A stretch of DNA of 64,000 nucleotides from Phoronis australis (lineage: Eukaryota > Phoronida > Phoronidae). The translations under genes and the position numbers were made by a program. Location of the stretch: positions 636,631-700,630 of the forward strand of contig NMRA01000075.1 in NCBI GenBank assembly GCA_002633005.1. The letters run 5' to 3'. Positions within the stretch are counted from its first letter, which is position 1; every line of letters starts with the position of its first letter. Below are positions 35,501 through 46,650 of the stretch, piece after piece. The notes under the pieces were generated by a model, which saw only the letters and a program-made list of their open reading frames with translations, made no database searches and was not told where the DNA came from.

Positions 35501-35699
35501 CAATGTACGAGATGAGCAGAATAAGCAGATTCCGTGGTGTTCTTAATAAAAGTAAACATTTTTATCCTTTTATACTTTGAATGCTCTATATAATAACCCT
35601 TCCCCACCATTTCAATTATGTCGGTATGAACATCACAAATTGTTTATCAATTTCTGAAAACAGGTACATATATTACAATTATTACGTCACATTATTTGA
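32585..35699. other. no gene recognised (possibly intron)
   Basis: Over 3 kb with no convincing coding exon and no repeat family identified. If the promoter at 32458 is real, this would be its first intron. Confidence 0.4.
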
Positions 35700-36285
35700 A
35701 TTATTTGAGACTACAAAGATACTCGAAACGGACTTGTACGTTGCTTTATTTTCTAAATTTGTTTATAAATGTATTCACAATTGCTTGCCTTCATTTTTAG
35801 TACACTGTACGTTTAATTTAACAACCCGCTGGTCGGCTTACGAACGTTTCACTAGACAACGCAACTTTTTACACACTCTTCGTTGTATTCAGTTCGCAAT
35901 GCCTCGTCTAACGTTATGTATAATCTTCCTATAAGTGTTTAACAAAAACCTACCCTTTCATGAGCTTCTATTATTGATTATTTTAAGAATTTATGTTTTG
36001 AGAAGTTATGATCTTCAGGGCACCATTCCCAGCTGCTGTGCATGTAACTATTTTTTTAAATCTTGTCTGGTATAATTTGGTTCGACGTGTTACCACCTTT
36101 TTGAAACTGATGTTTTTCTTATATTTCAATAGCATGTTTTTTGTTGTTTTTTTTTTCTTTTGACTCCGTAGTCAGTGGACCTTGTGAATTCATCAAGGCG
36201 TCTCCATAAGTTTTATGTTTTTAATTTGTATTCGTCATGTTATATTATGAATAAAGTGTATTGTTATCGCTGCTACTAAACAAAC
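35700..36285 (+). mobile_element. 3' end of a CR1/L2-like LINE
   Basis: The frame ending at 35934 carries the C-terminal LINE motif F-V-Y-K-C-I-H-N-C-L-P-S-F-L, as in CR1/L2 reverse transcriptases, followed by a T-R-region and an R-N-F segment. About 300 bp of AT-rich 3' UTR follows and ends near an AATAAA (36250-36255) and a degenerate GTTATCGCTGCTACTA tail. Truncated and inactive. It has the same general type and tail style as the minus-strand LINE end at 4849-5275, but they are not close copies. Confidence 0.5.
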
Positions 36286-36332
36286 AAAGCCGCGTGACTT
36301 TCCACAGTAAGTAGACGGGAGAGTAAGTCTTG

Positions 36333-37490
36333 TTAAAGGAGAATGCCACCCAATTTGATTTGACATTTTACCGTCTTAATCGGTCTACATCCACATCGCC
36401 TCGCATACGGTCGACCTTACCTTGCCGAGAGGTGTCGCGTTAACCTGTGAGGAAGGTGAGAATCGACACAGCGACGTCAGTGGTTCATTTGCAGGGTGAA
36501 TGCCGCGGTGCATCGTTCCCGCTTGTCCGAAGCATGCAGCTGCGAAAAAAAAGCGGGTACATCGTTTTTTAGACTACCTCGAGAGTCCGAAATGCTTAGG
36601 AAGTGGCTCACGGTAGTGAACAATGAAAAGTACGCTGTTATTATCAAGTATTAGGCTGTGAAACATCTCCGTGTCTGTGGCCGGCAGTTGTCAACAGTGA
36701 GTCTGACAAATGCCAGCTTTCCAAAGAACTACCCATACGTTCCCTTGTATGTGCATGTTCACGGCGTCTAGTTGTATTTCTTGATCATTCCGGTTCGAAC
36801 TGATAGCCTGTGAAACGTAACGAGCCACCTGCGAAGTCTTCGTCGGATGAACTCTCGTCTAGAAGTCGGGATTCTGTTGATGTTCTGCGTTCTGTTTCAA
36901 AATGAAATATTCTCGCCCTAACCAATGCTTTTATAAAACTGAAACAAAGTCTGTCTCATTAGATACAATTTGTAATGCCTTTGGAGTATTCGTGAGTGCA
37001 AATGTTTTGAGAAGCCAGCAATGAATAAACCGCTGCGTTACCGGCTTCAGATGGAATAAAGGTAATTGACCGGCAACGAGGCCGTGTGAGCACATGCTAA
37101 TTCAGTGTTTGCTGACAGAAATTGTAATGAAAAAATAACTCGATTTTCCATCCCACGGACAGGTGTTAGGGGAATCTTTATTTACAAACACATTATTCAA
37201 ATAACGATTGCCAATGTAATAGTTCTGCCCTGAGGATTCTGTGGCTAAAGGGAAACTTTAATTCGCTGCCCCCCCCCCCCCNGGACGAGTTAGTAGATTT
37301 GAAGTTTCGTGGCTAATTCACCAACATATTCAGGTGCACATTAATTCTTTGTCTCACTATTATAGTATTTTCTTGACTGGAGGTATAGTTTCCAACTTTG
37401 GCTGCTTTATGTTCGTGATGTCTTCAGTCCGGCCGCGACGGGCCTGATCGGTTTCCGGGCCACTGGCCGGGATAACAAGCGTTTAGTGTG
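36333..37490 (+). repeat. dispersed repeat R, copy 1 (about 1.16 kb)
   Basis: Starts at TTAAAGGAGAATGCCAC and runs to about GATAACAAGCGTTTAGTG. It is collinear with 60537-61771 over its whole length, with small indels. Shared blocks include CGTCTTAATCGGTCTA, GAGGTGTCGCGTTAACC, GCATCGTTCCCGCTTGTCC and AACAAAGTCTGTCTCATTAG. There is no long ORF, so it is probably a non-autonomous element. An ambiguous base after a poly-C run lies at about 37282. Confidence 0.85.
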
Positions 37491-39589
37491 TTTAGAACTA
37501 AAAAATCACAAGTCCAAACAACACAGATCTAAGTTCTCCTGTCTGTATTTCACGTAAAAATACTTAGAATTTATCTCCGAAGAGATCCCACACCCCTGTT
37601 ACGGACCTTGGTAAATTGGCATGCCGAACTTTGTAGGCCTACGGTGTGTCTAAATACCAATAATCTGTAACAGCGAAATAAAACAACACGTTTTTGAAGA
37701 ACTCAGTGTATTTTTAAGGGTTTTACGTCGAAGTTTGAAGATTTATTGGTGTTAAACGATGAATTCAAGCGATAAGCTTACACCAGTAACACGTGTTGTG
37801 AACTGCTGAACAGACTGCGTGTGAAACCAATGACGTCAGTGGATAATTCCAACACCTCCGTCTGCCGTCAGGTGTCAGGTAACGCAACCGAACGTGCCGT
37901 TATCGAGTAGAACTACTCGACATAAATTGATACAAAATAGGATGTTTTTGAGTGGCATGATCCTTTGAAGCCATTTTTTAAATATACCAATTGGATTGTG
38001 AAATGGTTGCAATCAAAGAGCCATTTCTAAAATATTTACATGTAGTATTATTACAAATTCCTTCTTCTTCGTGAAAGCCACCTGTGCTCAATATTGAGGT
38101 GCATTTAATATTGATGATTTCAGAATTATTCAAACATGCGCTGTTTGTTCGCCCTCAATACAAAAAATGAGTCACCAAAGCAATTCAATTAACGCTTTAA
38201 TTGCATTAAAATTGCAGATTGTTGCTGTATTCGATCACCCAGGAAAGCCAAGAACCGGGAAAAAATAACTTCATAAATAATATGTAAAATTCTGTGTCCT
38301 ATAAACATCAATGCATAAGTGTATTTATCACGAACTGTTGTCGACATTTCCTCTCTAGAGTACAATCTAAAAATCAGCTTGTTTACTCTGTCTGGTTCTT
38401 CAGGACGCAAATGCGCAAGCTCTGCGCATGCTCAACTTGAAACCGTGAACTCGTGCGTCAAAGACGGTCTCTAGGGTCCTTGCGTGTATCAATAAGTTGA
38501 AGTAGCAAAGAAACAGACGACTGGGAAGTTTTCATTTTTGAAAAAATAGCAAATTTGAAGCTGATCTGATAATACTGAAACTTCCTAATCAAATTAAATT
38601 ACTGCTTGTCAGAAAATTACAACACCTATAACAGACGTTGAGGTGTGGGGTATCTGTCTTGGGTACACAATTTTGTGAGCCAGGTGAGTTGTCTTGCAAC
38701 ATTTTCTCTTGATAGATTTTCTTTTAGGTGACACCACTCAAAATCCCAGGAAAGTATGTCTTATTATATCGCGTAGGTTTTTCCAGAAATACCCAAGAGT
38801 GTAATACAGTAGAAGCACAAATTAATGCGAGGGTTGTCCAAAATGAGTACACTTGTGTTATGATGTTCTGGTTCGTACTTTTGTTTCAGTGGTCTGAGAT
38901 TCAGAGTGGGAAGAGAAATGTAGAGTACCTCTCGTAACTGTGTTGATTTCTTATAAAATCGGAAAGAGATAAGCTCTGCTATCTCCGAAACTCGTTTAGG
39001 ATTCATCGTGTGACTCCGTAAGTGGCAAAATAGCGTTTTGTCATGAATTTATGTCGTCAGTGAGTGTCTACTTGGAAATGGAGTCTCAATACACGACGGT
39101 GTCATGAGATAACCGGCACTCCCCAGCATTAGGTGATATTCCATAAGCAACTTCTTCGACTCTAGAAAAACCACAGAATTTATAAGGAAATGCAAAATAA
39201 TGTTAATTGTCAAAATGGGTGCAGTTGTGCTATAATAAATACCGTTCATACAAAAATGAATTGTGGGCGGCAATTTTCTTCGTTTCCGTTGATTGGTTTG
39301 GCTATATTTTCGTGTTTGAAAAATGAGACGCAACACTGTGCATGAGAAGTCGAGACTCGTGCAAACCTATGAAATATTTTCATCCTCTTGCAAAGGATCA
39401 GTATGAGCTCGTCCTGAGCAACTGTACGGCGTGTACCCCGTTCCCCAATCCGCCTATGTTTGTATACAGGGTGCCACTTGTCCATATCGGTGGCGCTGTG
39501 CAAGGGCATGGAACATCTGGGAAATCAGTGAATAATACGCTAGTATACTGGCAACCATGCTTATAGCACACTGAACCCGGCGTACCGGC

Positions 39590-39594
<5 letters not shown>
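37491..39594. other. no recognised feature
   Basis: Non-coding DNA. Only short ORFs of no recognisable character. Confidence 0.4.
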
Positions 39595-39620
<26 letters not shown>

Positions 39621-40316
39621 NNNNNNNNNNNNNNNNNNNNNNNNNNNNNNNNNNNNNNNNNNNNNNNNNNNNNNNNNNNNNNNNNNNNNNNNNNNNNNNN
39701 NNNNNNNNNNNNNNNNNNNNNNNNNNNNNNNNNNNNNNNNNNNNNNNNNNNNNNNNNNNNNNNNNNNNNNNNNNNNNNNNNNNNNNNNNNNNNNNNNNNN
39801 NNNNNNNNNNNNNNNNNNNNNNNNNNNNNNNNNNNNNNNNNNNNNNNNNNNNNNNNNNNNNNNNNNNNNNNNNNNNNNNNNNNNNNNNNNNNNNNNNNNN
39901 NNNNNNNNNNNNNNNNNNNNNNNNNNNNNNNNNNNNNNNNNNNNNNNNNNNNNNNNNNNNNNNNNNNNNNNNNNNNNNNNNNNNNNNNNNNNNNNNNNNN
40001 NNNNNNNNNNNNNNNNNNNNNNNNNNNNNNNNNNNNNNNNNNNNNNNNNNNNNNNNNNNNNNNNNNNNNNNNNNNNNNNNNNNNNNNNNNNNNNNNNNNN
40101 NNNNNNNNNNNNNNNNNNNNNNNNNNNNNNNNNNNNNNNNNNNNNNNNNNNNNNNNNNNNNNNNNNNNNNNNNNNNNNNNNNNNNNNNNNNNNNNNNNNN
40201 NNNNNNNNNNNNNNNNNNNNNNNNNNNNNNNNNNNNNNNNNNNNNNNNNNNNNNNNNNNNNNNNNNNNNNNNNCTCCCTCCCTCTCTCCCTCCCTCCCTC
40301 CCCCTCTCTCTCTCCC
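39595..40316. other. assembly gap inside a (CT)n tract
   Basis: (CT)n from 39595 to 39620, then 653 Ns (39621-40273), then CTCCC-rich sequence to about 40316. The gap probably reflects an unresolved CT microsatellite. ORFs that span it are meaningless. Confidence 0.95.
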
Positions 40317-40539
40317 TTCAACTCCAGCAAACTGACAAACGCGACACCCTATCAATTGAGAGCAAATGGCATACATGTAACTCAGAGTAGTCTAACTAAA
40401 CATGAATCGCCTCAATGCTGAGGAACACACTCAATAATAAACAATACGATATCGTACCAAAGCAGCAAACTCAGTATCTATAACACATGTAATACAATGT
40501 CTATACAAAAATCCAGAAGCAATGGCATGCTTAAATGAA

Positions 40540-42055
40540 AATCATACTTACGTACAAATCTTCAATTCCAATAGATACAGGTTTCCACTGGTCTCTGGAG
40601 GGTAGATAGCCTTGCCGGATCCTTTCGGTGACGACATGAACCAAATCTTCATTGACTCGAGGAATTTCTTACCAACACTAAATCACCAACGGAAATTTCC
40701 CTAATATGCTAAAACCATTTGCTCTTTCTGCGACGACTGCAAATATTCTCATGACCGCCGCTTCCAAAACAAGTTGAACAAGTACTTTATCCCTCGCTGA
40801 CAAATCACAATCAAAGATTACATTCCATACATTCTGCAATAGCACCATTTTGAAGCGACTCGACAGGGGACATTAGCCTTTTATTGTCATACGAAGAAAT
40901 GGTGCTTCACAGGACATCTCGACGAAAAACAGCTCCGGAAGTAGGCTAATGAGAAGTGTAAAACTGTAGGGAATCACTCTGAATCTCCATGGTGACACCT
41001 GTACGTCACGCTCGGAGGGGAACTCCTCAGAACATTTCTATCACTGCTCGGTGGTCTTTTGGGTTTCAGTTACAGATTACAGGACACTAAGCTAAAAACC
41101 ACTTTCGGCACAGTACTGGTGACGTCACGGATGGCCTCAACAGCCAGCTTAACATCCACGGAGCAGTACATAAAATCGTCGACATACAAGTACATGCAGA
41201 AGCATTCTTTCAAGTGATCATTGTTGCGTGAAGTGGTCCTGTCCGAGGAAGAAACACGAAGATCTGAGTGCATGAAAACTCCAAACAGACCCACAGTCAT
41301 TCGGTAAACGCCGGGATTCTGGTCAGATCAGCCATAAGAACAATCCGCTCTTATCAAAATCGTAACAACACGTGGGAAAAATCTAGGTCAATTTTGGTAC
41401 TGTGATGAAGTTAGCATTCTGTGACACACCTCTGAAACATGCAATGCAATCGGAGGCAACACTAAGCTTCTCCTTCTTAGTGTGAACAACACCGTGATGC
41501 GAGACATACCAGATTCTGCGGTCGCGTCTCCTTCAAACTCGCTGGATGTCATCTTTTCTACCAGGTTGCTCGATATCTCGCGTGACCTCACCGTGACTCT
41601 TACAATAGATAGTCTGCAACAAGACGCTTAGAAACCATTAAGAACTTGCAACCTGTAGTCAAGGGGAGGAGGTTCCATTTGGAACGGAAGCGAGAACTGC
41701 GTGTGAAGGCTGATGAATGACTTAATTGAGTAGTCTCGTCCATCTTAGTAAGGTACACATTCTCCTCAACAGTCAGCTCAAGGTTGCAAGTCTTTTTTGG
41801 AAAATACTCTGTGTAGCGTTCGCTATCTTCCCTGTAAATGAAAGCACTTGCGACGTCTCTCTGAGGACATTCTATTTGATCCATCCCAAGGTACATGTAG
41901 TGTTGGTCACATGCGGCGAACCTTCGTACCACTCTTCACTTAAGGGCGTGCATATGCATCCGACATGTTGTTCTCAATGAGAAGGCAGACATCAGTATCC
42001 ACTGGAGGTGCAACCACTCCATACAAGTGAGGCCATCTTTTGGTGTCATTCGTAA
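40540..42055 (-). mobile_element. BEL/Pao LTR-retrotransposon remnant (minus strand)
   Basis: Read from 42055 downward, fragments keep BEL/Pao order. A protease-linked segment has W-P-H-L-Y-G-V then C-L-L-I-E (about 42050-41960). A weak pre-RT linker follows. Next is an RT N-terminal block, then the RT catalytic YVDD intact at 41175-41186. A post-RT segment (G-V-T-M-E-I-Q-S-D-S-L-Q-F) lies near 41000, and an integrase-C-terminal-like V-G-D-L-V-L-V near 40650. Much of RT-RNase H-integrase between the last two is missing. Many stops and frame changes are present. No LTR was recognised. It is unrelated at the DNA level to the plus-strand BEL/Pao element at 53920-59738. Confidence 0.6.
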
Positions 42056-43185
42056 TAGCAATACGCGGTAACTATTTATTAGCGATCAAAATCGTAGGCA
42101 AAGCAGGACAACTGTTCGCGATATTGCAGGTGGACATACCATGGAGGGTGTAGGGTACATATGTAATTCAATGTTGACGCTTTCTGTCAACACTGGTGGC
42201 TGCCGCAAGACGGTTATGGTAGAACTAAGCATTACTACCACTACCCATCAACGCACATGTCACGATTTTTCAGGACAAACCGGAGGGATAGCTATTCGTA
42301 CAATGAGGAACCACAATGGCAACTGCTTCTGCACTCGAAGTGGTCGACAAAACACTAGATGTCGGTAAAATGTATAACCGCGGGATGGGTTTTACCGCAT
42401 TTTTACATTACGGCATTTTGTACTTGTTCCTAGTTGTGTCCTTCAACTTACGCCGTTACAGTGGCACAAGATTGATCTCCCAATTAACAGAAGTTCACTG
42501 CAATGTAATGGATGTATGACTCATGGGCAATAATTTGAAAAACTACACATGGCCTAACCCACCGGACTTCAGGAACTTCCAAATTCACGTATTGTATTCG
42601 AAATAATACTTAGTTTGTAACGAGAATATGATGATTTGTAAGTTTCTTCTTGTCGGAGTTTATACTCGAGAATAGACTTCTTTTTGACGTATTGTCGTGA
42701 AACGGTATGAATTTTGAGACTGAATGAAATATTTAGTACGATATAGCACGATAAAACGGCCTTTCGAATCACAAAAATAAATCATACATAATTGAAAACG
42801 AACTGAAAGTAAAATCGCCATTTCGGTTAACCACAGCTAATCGTTACAACCTTTAGTTACCATGTTTTGCCATTACGTTTTACCAAGATGGTTCAACCTT
42901 TCCATCTAAGTGCGCTTTACACAACAAATTACCTGTTAATTTGTTTTAGCACCTGGCCTCATGGTGCACGGAAGAAGTAAATTGAATATGGCACTTTTCA
43001 TGATTGAAAAACAGACATTCGCTGAACAAATGAAAAAAGTTCATATTGATTCGACGTTTTATCTATCCATTAGACTTCATCAGATTATAAACAATGAGAC
43101 ATCAAGTGTCGACTTACAGTACCAGTCGGGTTACACCCATAAAGTGAACTATGACAGCAAATAGTAAAGAGGTCATCACCATGGC

Positions 43186-43887
43186 TGTAAGGTCACTCAG
43201 GTCTGCATTTTATTGTTCATCTCACGTTTTCCCCGTGTGTCGGTGGGCGGACGTGGTTACTAATAGCTTTCGGTGCGACGAGAGACTGAAGACTGGTTCG
43301 AGTTAATCTCTTTATAAATCTCGACTTTCACAAGCCTACTCAAGCAAAACGTCCGACGCAATGTCTGTTTTATGCTCCAGCCAATGCTGCGGAGCCTTGA
43401 CTTGTAATGAGCTTCTGAGACACTTCCAGCAACTGTTACACTCTTTGATGATTCAATAACCTGCTGTCTCTATAGCGGGCTCTCTATTGACAATCGCTGT
43501 AATTACTAGCTCTCTTCACTGCAACTCAACTGTACTTCTCTAAATTGTTCAGCTGTTAACTCCAACTGCTGAACTGAAACTTAATAATACAAACCCGTGC
43601 CTTGGTATTTATAGTCTTGTGCAATGTTTCAGAACTTTTCACCAGTTCAAGCACGTTTTAGAACTTTCCGGAATCTATCCAATCAGTCTACAAATATAAA
43701 CTAGTCTCTAAAATATTACAGACTGCATTAATCACTGCCATGATAGAATCTTCTAGAAACTTCTACACTAATCTGTATTAAAAAATTACATCATCACTTA
43801 CTGACCTCAGGGGTCATGCCAATCAATAACACAAACAAAACAATAAAATAAAAACCAAGAACAGTGTCAGTCTAAATTCTGACAACA
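43186..43887 (-). repeat. 3' LTR of the Gmr1-like element
   Basis: On the minus strand the LTR starts TGTTGTCAGAATTTAG at 43887, 24 bp after the polyprotein stop and a short purine-rich GGTAGAGGAG tract. It probably ends CCTTACA at 43186, giving 702 bp with TGT...ACA ends. A TATA box TATAAATA (complement 43606-43613) and AATAAA (complement 43209-43214) fit U3, R and U5. No 5' LTR is present in the window. The downstream end is inferred. Confidence 0.6.
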
Positions 43888-43911
43888 CTCCTCTACCAAA
43901 GAGAAAATTGC

Positions 43912-45596
43912 TCAAAAGTCATCTGGCACAGATATATAATCTTCCGCAGCTGTATCCTTCGATAAAGTGCTCCCTGACTTGCAGGCTCTGCTAGTCGACT
44001 TAAGTTGTCTGCACCAACGTTAGATTTTCCCGGGATATCCTACACATGGAATTAATAATTCTGCAGTGCTATAACCCATCTCATAACACTGGAACTTTCA
44101 ATCTTACAACGCTGAATATTTACCAAGGGTTTGCGGTCTGTTTTCCTAACACCGAGGTGTCCACCGAGCCCGGTATGGACTCATGAACGAGCCTCATCAC
44201 GGACTTCCGTTAACTGCTTGGCACCACATCTTGTTTCACCTCGTCATCATCCTAGTTCTTAAACAACCGATAGAGCACTCCTCGCTGAATCTCCATCACA
44301 TATGACCCTTTGCCTTTGGTCTGTCGCTGAACCTTTGCTTCAGCTTGCTCCCGCAGCTTTTTCATTGATGAATGTTCATGCTGGACTACTTTGAACTGCT
44401 TTAGTCCCACCTCTTGTATGTTTGGAGATACAGCTAACGGCTTAATGCCCGCTTTTGTCGCGCTGCCTGAGCCTTAGTAGACACTGTTACAGCTTCCCTG
44501 CTAGATTCTTTGGGATCCGTTCCTGCCGACAAGTGGGCCATCTCCTCTCCCTCTAGAGTTGAGATCACCGGGTTCTCCACTTGGGAAATAGTAACCTTTT
44601 GAGCGCCATCTTTCGGACCCTCCACTAGGCCATTGCCTCTACTGTCCTTGTTGACAGTAGTTGCCGTCTCATGTAGCTCAATATCCCCTGGGTCCAAGGC
44701 GCCAGGTACGTCCCCGATAATCAAATCGGCCACTGGACGCTCCATACACATTTCAAACTTTTCTCCTGTGTAATACGGTGTCTTGATGTTGATCTTTGCG
44801 ACAGGCAGCCATCTCTTGGTAGAGTCCGCCAACTCGCATGACTGACCACTTCCGGCAGGTCATATCTCCTGGTGCAACTGGATTGGATCGAGCCAAAATG
44901 GTTGTGCAGCCTGTGTCTCTCAACACTGAGACCTTCGTGCCAACAAACCCCTCCTTCAGACGCAGCCTTCCTTTGAAGGCTCGTTCAGGGTAAGTACGCT
45001 TCACAGACTCCTTTTTACTCTGAGAACCTCGGTGGTTGACCTCTGTTCACTTTTGGTGTCCTCTTCCGACAGTCTCTTGCCAGGTGTCCAGCTTTGTGAC
45101 AGAAGAAACGCTATTCGTCATTGAGGTCAGTTTTCTTCTGGTCGACTCTCTTGGTGTCTGTCTTCACTGGGCGTTCTTGGGACTTTTTTCGACTGAGTGC
45201 TTGTTATATCCACTCCATGGGCCTCAATATATCTCTCTGCTAGGTTGACTATTTCCGGAACATACTTGGGTGTCCGCTCTCGCAAGAAAAAGACCAAGTC
45301 TTTAGCAGAGGTGTTCACTTACTGCTCATAAACTAACAGGTTCCTCAACCCAGCAAAGTCTTTACCACAGTCGGTCATGTCGATCCACCGCTGTATGCGA
45401 GCCACAAACTGGTAAGCTGTCTCGCCCTTCTCAGCCCTCGCTTCCCGGAACGGTTTGCGAAAGCCCTCACCTCATACTGCTTCAGTAAGGATCTCTTGAG
45501 TGTAGCATAGTCCAGTTCATTAGCCATTGGAAGGCTCGTGTAAGCCTGTAGGCCCTTACCTGTTTACAGGGGACTGAGACTAATTGCCCATTCACT
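43912..45596 (-). mobile_element. Gmr1-like Ty3 retrotransposon remnant (SCAN-like Gag, PR, IN, RNase H end)
   Basis: Domains follow one another on the minus strand from 45596. A capsid segment leads into a SCAN-like helix block (FLRERTPKYVPEIVNLAERY, about 45306-45240). A zinc knuckle follows (about 45110-45070) whose first Cys is Arg, leaving C-H-K-A-G-H-L-x2-D-C. The aspartic protease has an intact DTG (44909-44917). Next comes an integrase N-terminal zone reaching V-M-R-L-x-H-E-S (about 44203-44170). It then jumps to the RNase H C terminus (R-K-P-L then M-R-W-V-I-A-L-Q-N-Y and A-D-N-L-S-R, about 44150-43985). The polyprotein ends at 43912. Integrase before RNase H is the reversed order of Gmr1-type Ty3 elements. 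Integrase core and RT are deleted. Stops and frameshifts are frequent. The Gag N terminus is cut at 45596 by the ACTTAAGT array. Confidence 0.7.
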
Positions 45597-46090
45597 CCCT
45601 TACAAAAATGAACTTAAGTTTTTCGCTGAAAACTTAAGTTTTTGGCGAAAAAACTTAAGTTTTTGGAAAATAACTTAAGTTTTAGAGGAAAAACTTAAGT
45701 TCTTCCGAAAAACTTAAGTTTTTAAAAGAAACTTAAGTTTTTAAAACTTAAGTTTTTCGCCAAAAACTTAAGTTTTTCAGCACAATGTTAAGTTTTTCAG
45801 AAAACTTAAGTTATTCAGAAAACTTAAGTTTTTTCAGGTGTAAAACTTAAAAGGGGACTGTAGTCAAAATAATGTTGCAGTTAATCGGTTCTAACATACA
45901 AATAAAACTCACATTTGCCTNTGATAACTTAAGTTTATCGCTAAACTTAAGTTTTTGTAATTTTAAAAACTTAAGTTTTCCTGACTTCTTAAGTTTTTCA
46001 GAAAACTGGATTTTTTCATTTGTGGAAAACTTGAATTTTCTAAAAACTTTAAGGTTTCTATGTGATGAAAATTTATGTTTTCAAGTTTTT
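45597..46090. repeat. array of ACTTAAGT palindromes, left block
   Basis: About 15 copies of AAAACTTAAGTTTTT and variants at 20-25 bp spacing, separated by short C/G-containing spacers and decaying after 46000. The outer end CCCTTACAAAAATG (45597-45610) recurs inverted at the outer end of the right block (52198). One ambiguous base is at 45921. The left block directly abuts Gmr1-like Gag sequence. Confidence 0.85.
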
Positions 46091-46510
46091 AAAATTTGAA
46101 AATTGTGAGATCTATTTAATTTTTGGTTCGAAATTTTTTCCCATTATTTTCCAACAAAAAATTATTGTTTGCTCATGCAAAACCCATCATCTCAAAAAAA
46201 ATGTTGCCTGAATGTTTCCTTAGCATTTATATAGATGCAAATACCACAAAACGACGAACATTTAACCTGGTCAGTACAGAATTAGTGCAGTTATGTAATC
46301 ATTACGGCACGTCTTTGTGAATTTAAATGTAGGCGAACATCCGGTGACCAACAGCAGTAAGAATGCACCCAATGTCCCAATGTTAATCCCCTGAGACACT
46401 GACCTGGTCAGTACAATGTAATCAATTAATTTCAAGCAATTCTTAAAAAAAAAAACGTAGTTCTTGTGCACGTTTCCTTTGTGTTGGTTGTATTCGTAAG
46501 GCAGTTTCCA

Positions 46511-46518
46511 CCGGAAGT
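46511..46518 (+). promoter_or_regulatory. ETS/GABP-type site upstream of a candidate gene start
   Basis: CCGGAAGT is the consensus of ETS factors such as GABP, common in promoters of nuclear genes for mitochondrial proteins. It lies 70 bp upstream of the ATG at 46588. Supportive of, but not proof for, a promoter. Confidence 0.35.
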
Positions 46519-46587
46519 CAACAGTTTGAATATTATAACCGACAGTCAACTTCGAAGAAAAAGTCGTGTGTTGGCTAGCCTGCGACA

Positions 46588-46650
46588 ATGAAGTTTATAT
46601 TACTACGAGCAGAGCCAGCAAGAAGACATTTCAGAAGTTTTGGAAGTCAG
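46588..46650 (+). CDS. candidate first coding exon, mitochondrial-presequence-like
   Basis: ATG in the context GACAATGA begins 21 codons ending at a donor (CAG then GTTAGT, GT at 46651), phase 0. The peptide starts MKFILLRAEPARRHFRSFG. It has five Arg, one Lys, one His, one acidic residue and hydrophobic residues spaced as in mitochondrial targeting presequences. An ETS site 70 bp upstream fits such genes. The next likely exon is 49262-49366, also phase 0. The gene family is not recognised. The exon lies between the two ACTTAAGT arrays. Confidence 0.4.

Noticed and set aside
39398-40376. Long minus-strand ORFs across the first N run
   Set aside because: They are open only because of 653 undetermined bases and flanking (CT)n, which reads as Arg-Glu repeats.
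45597-46090. ACTTAAGT array as a CRISPR or simple microsatellite
   Set aside because: The spacers are too short and irregular for CRISPR. The units are palindromes with varied spacers rather than a strict microsatellite.
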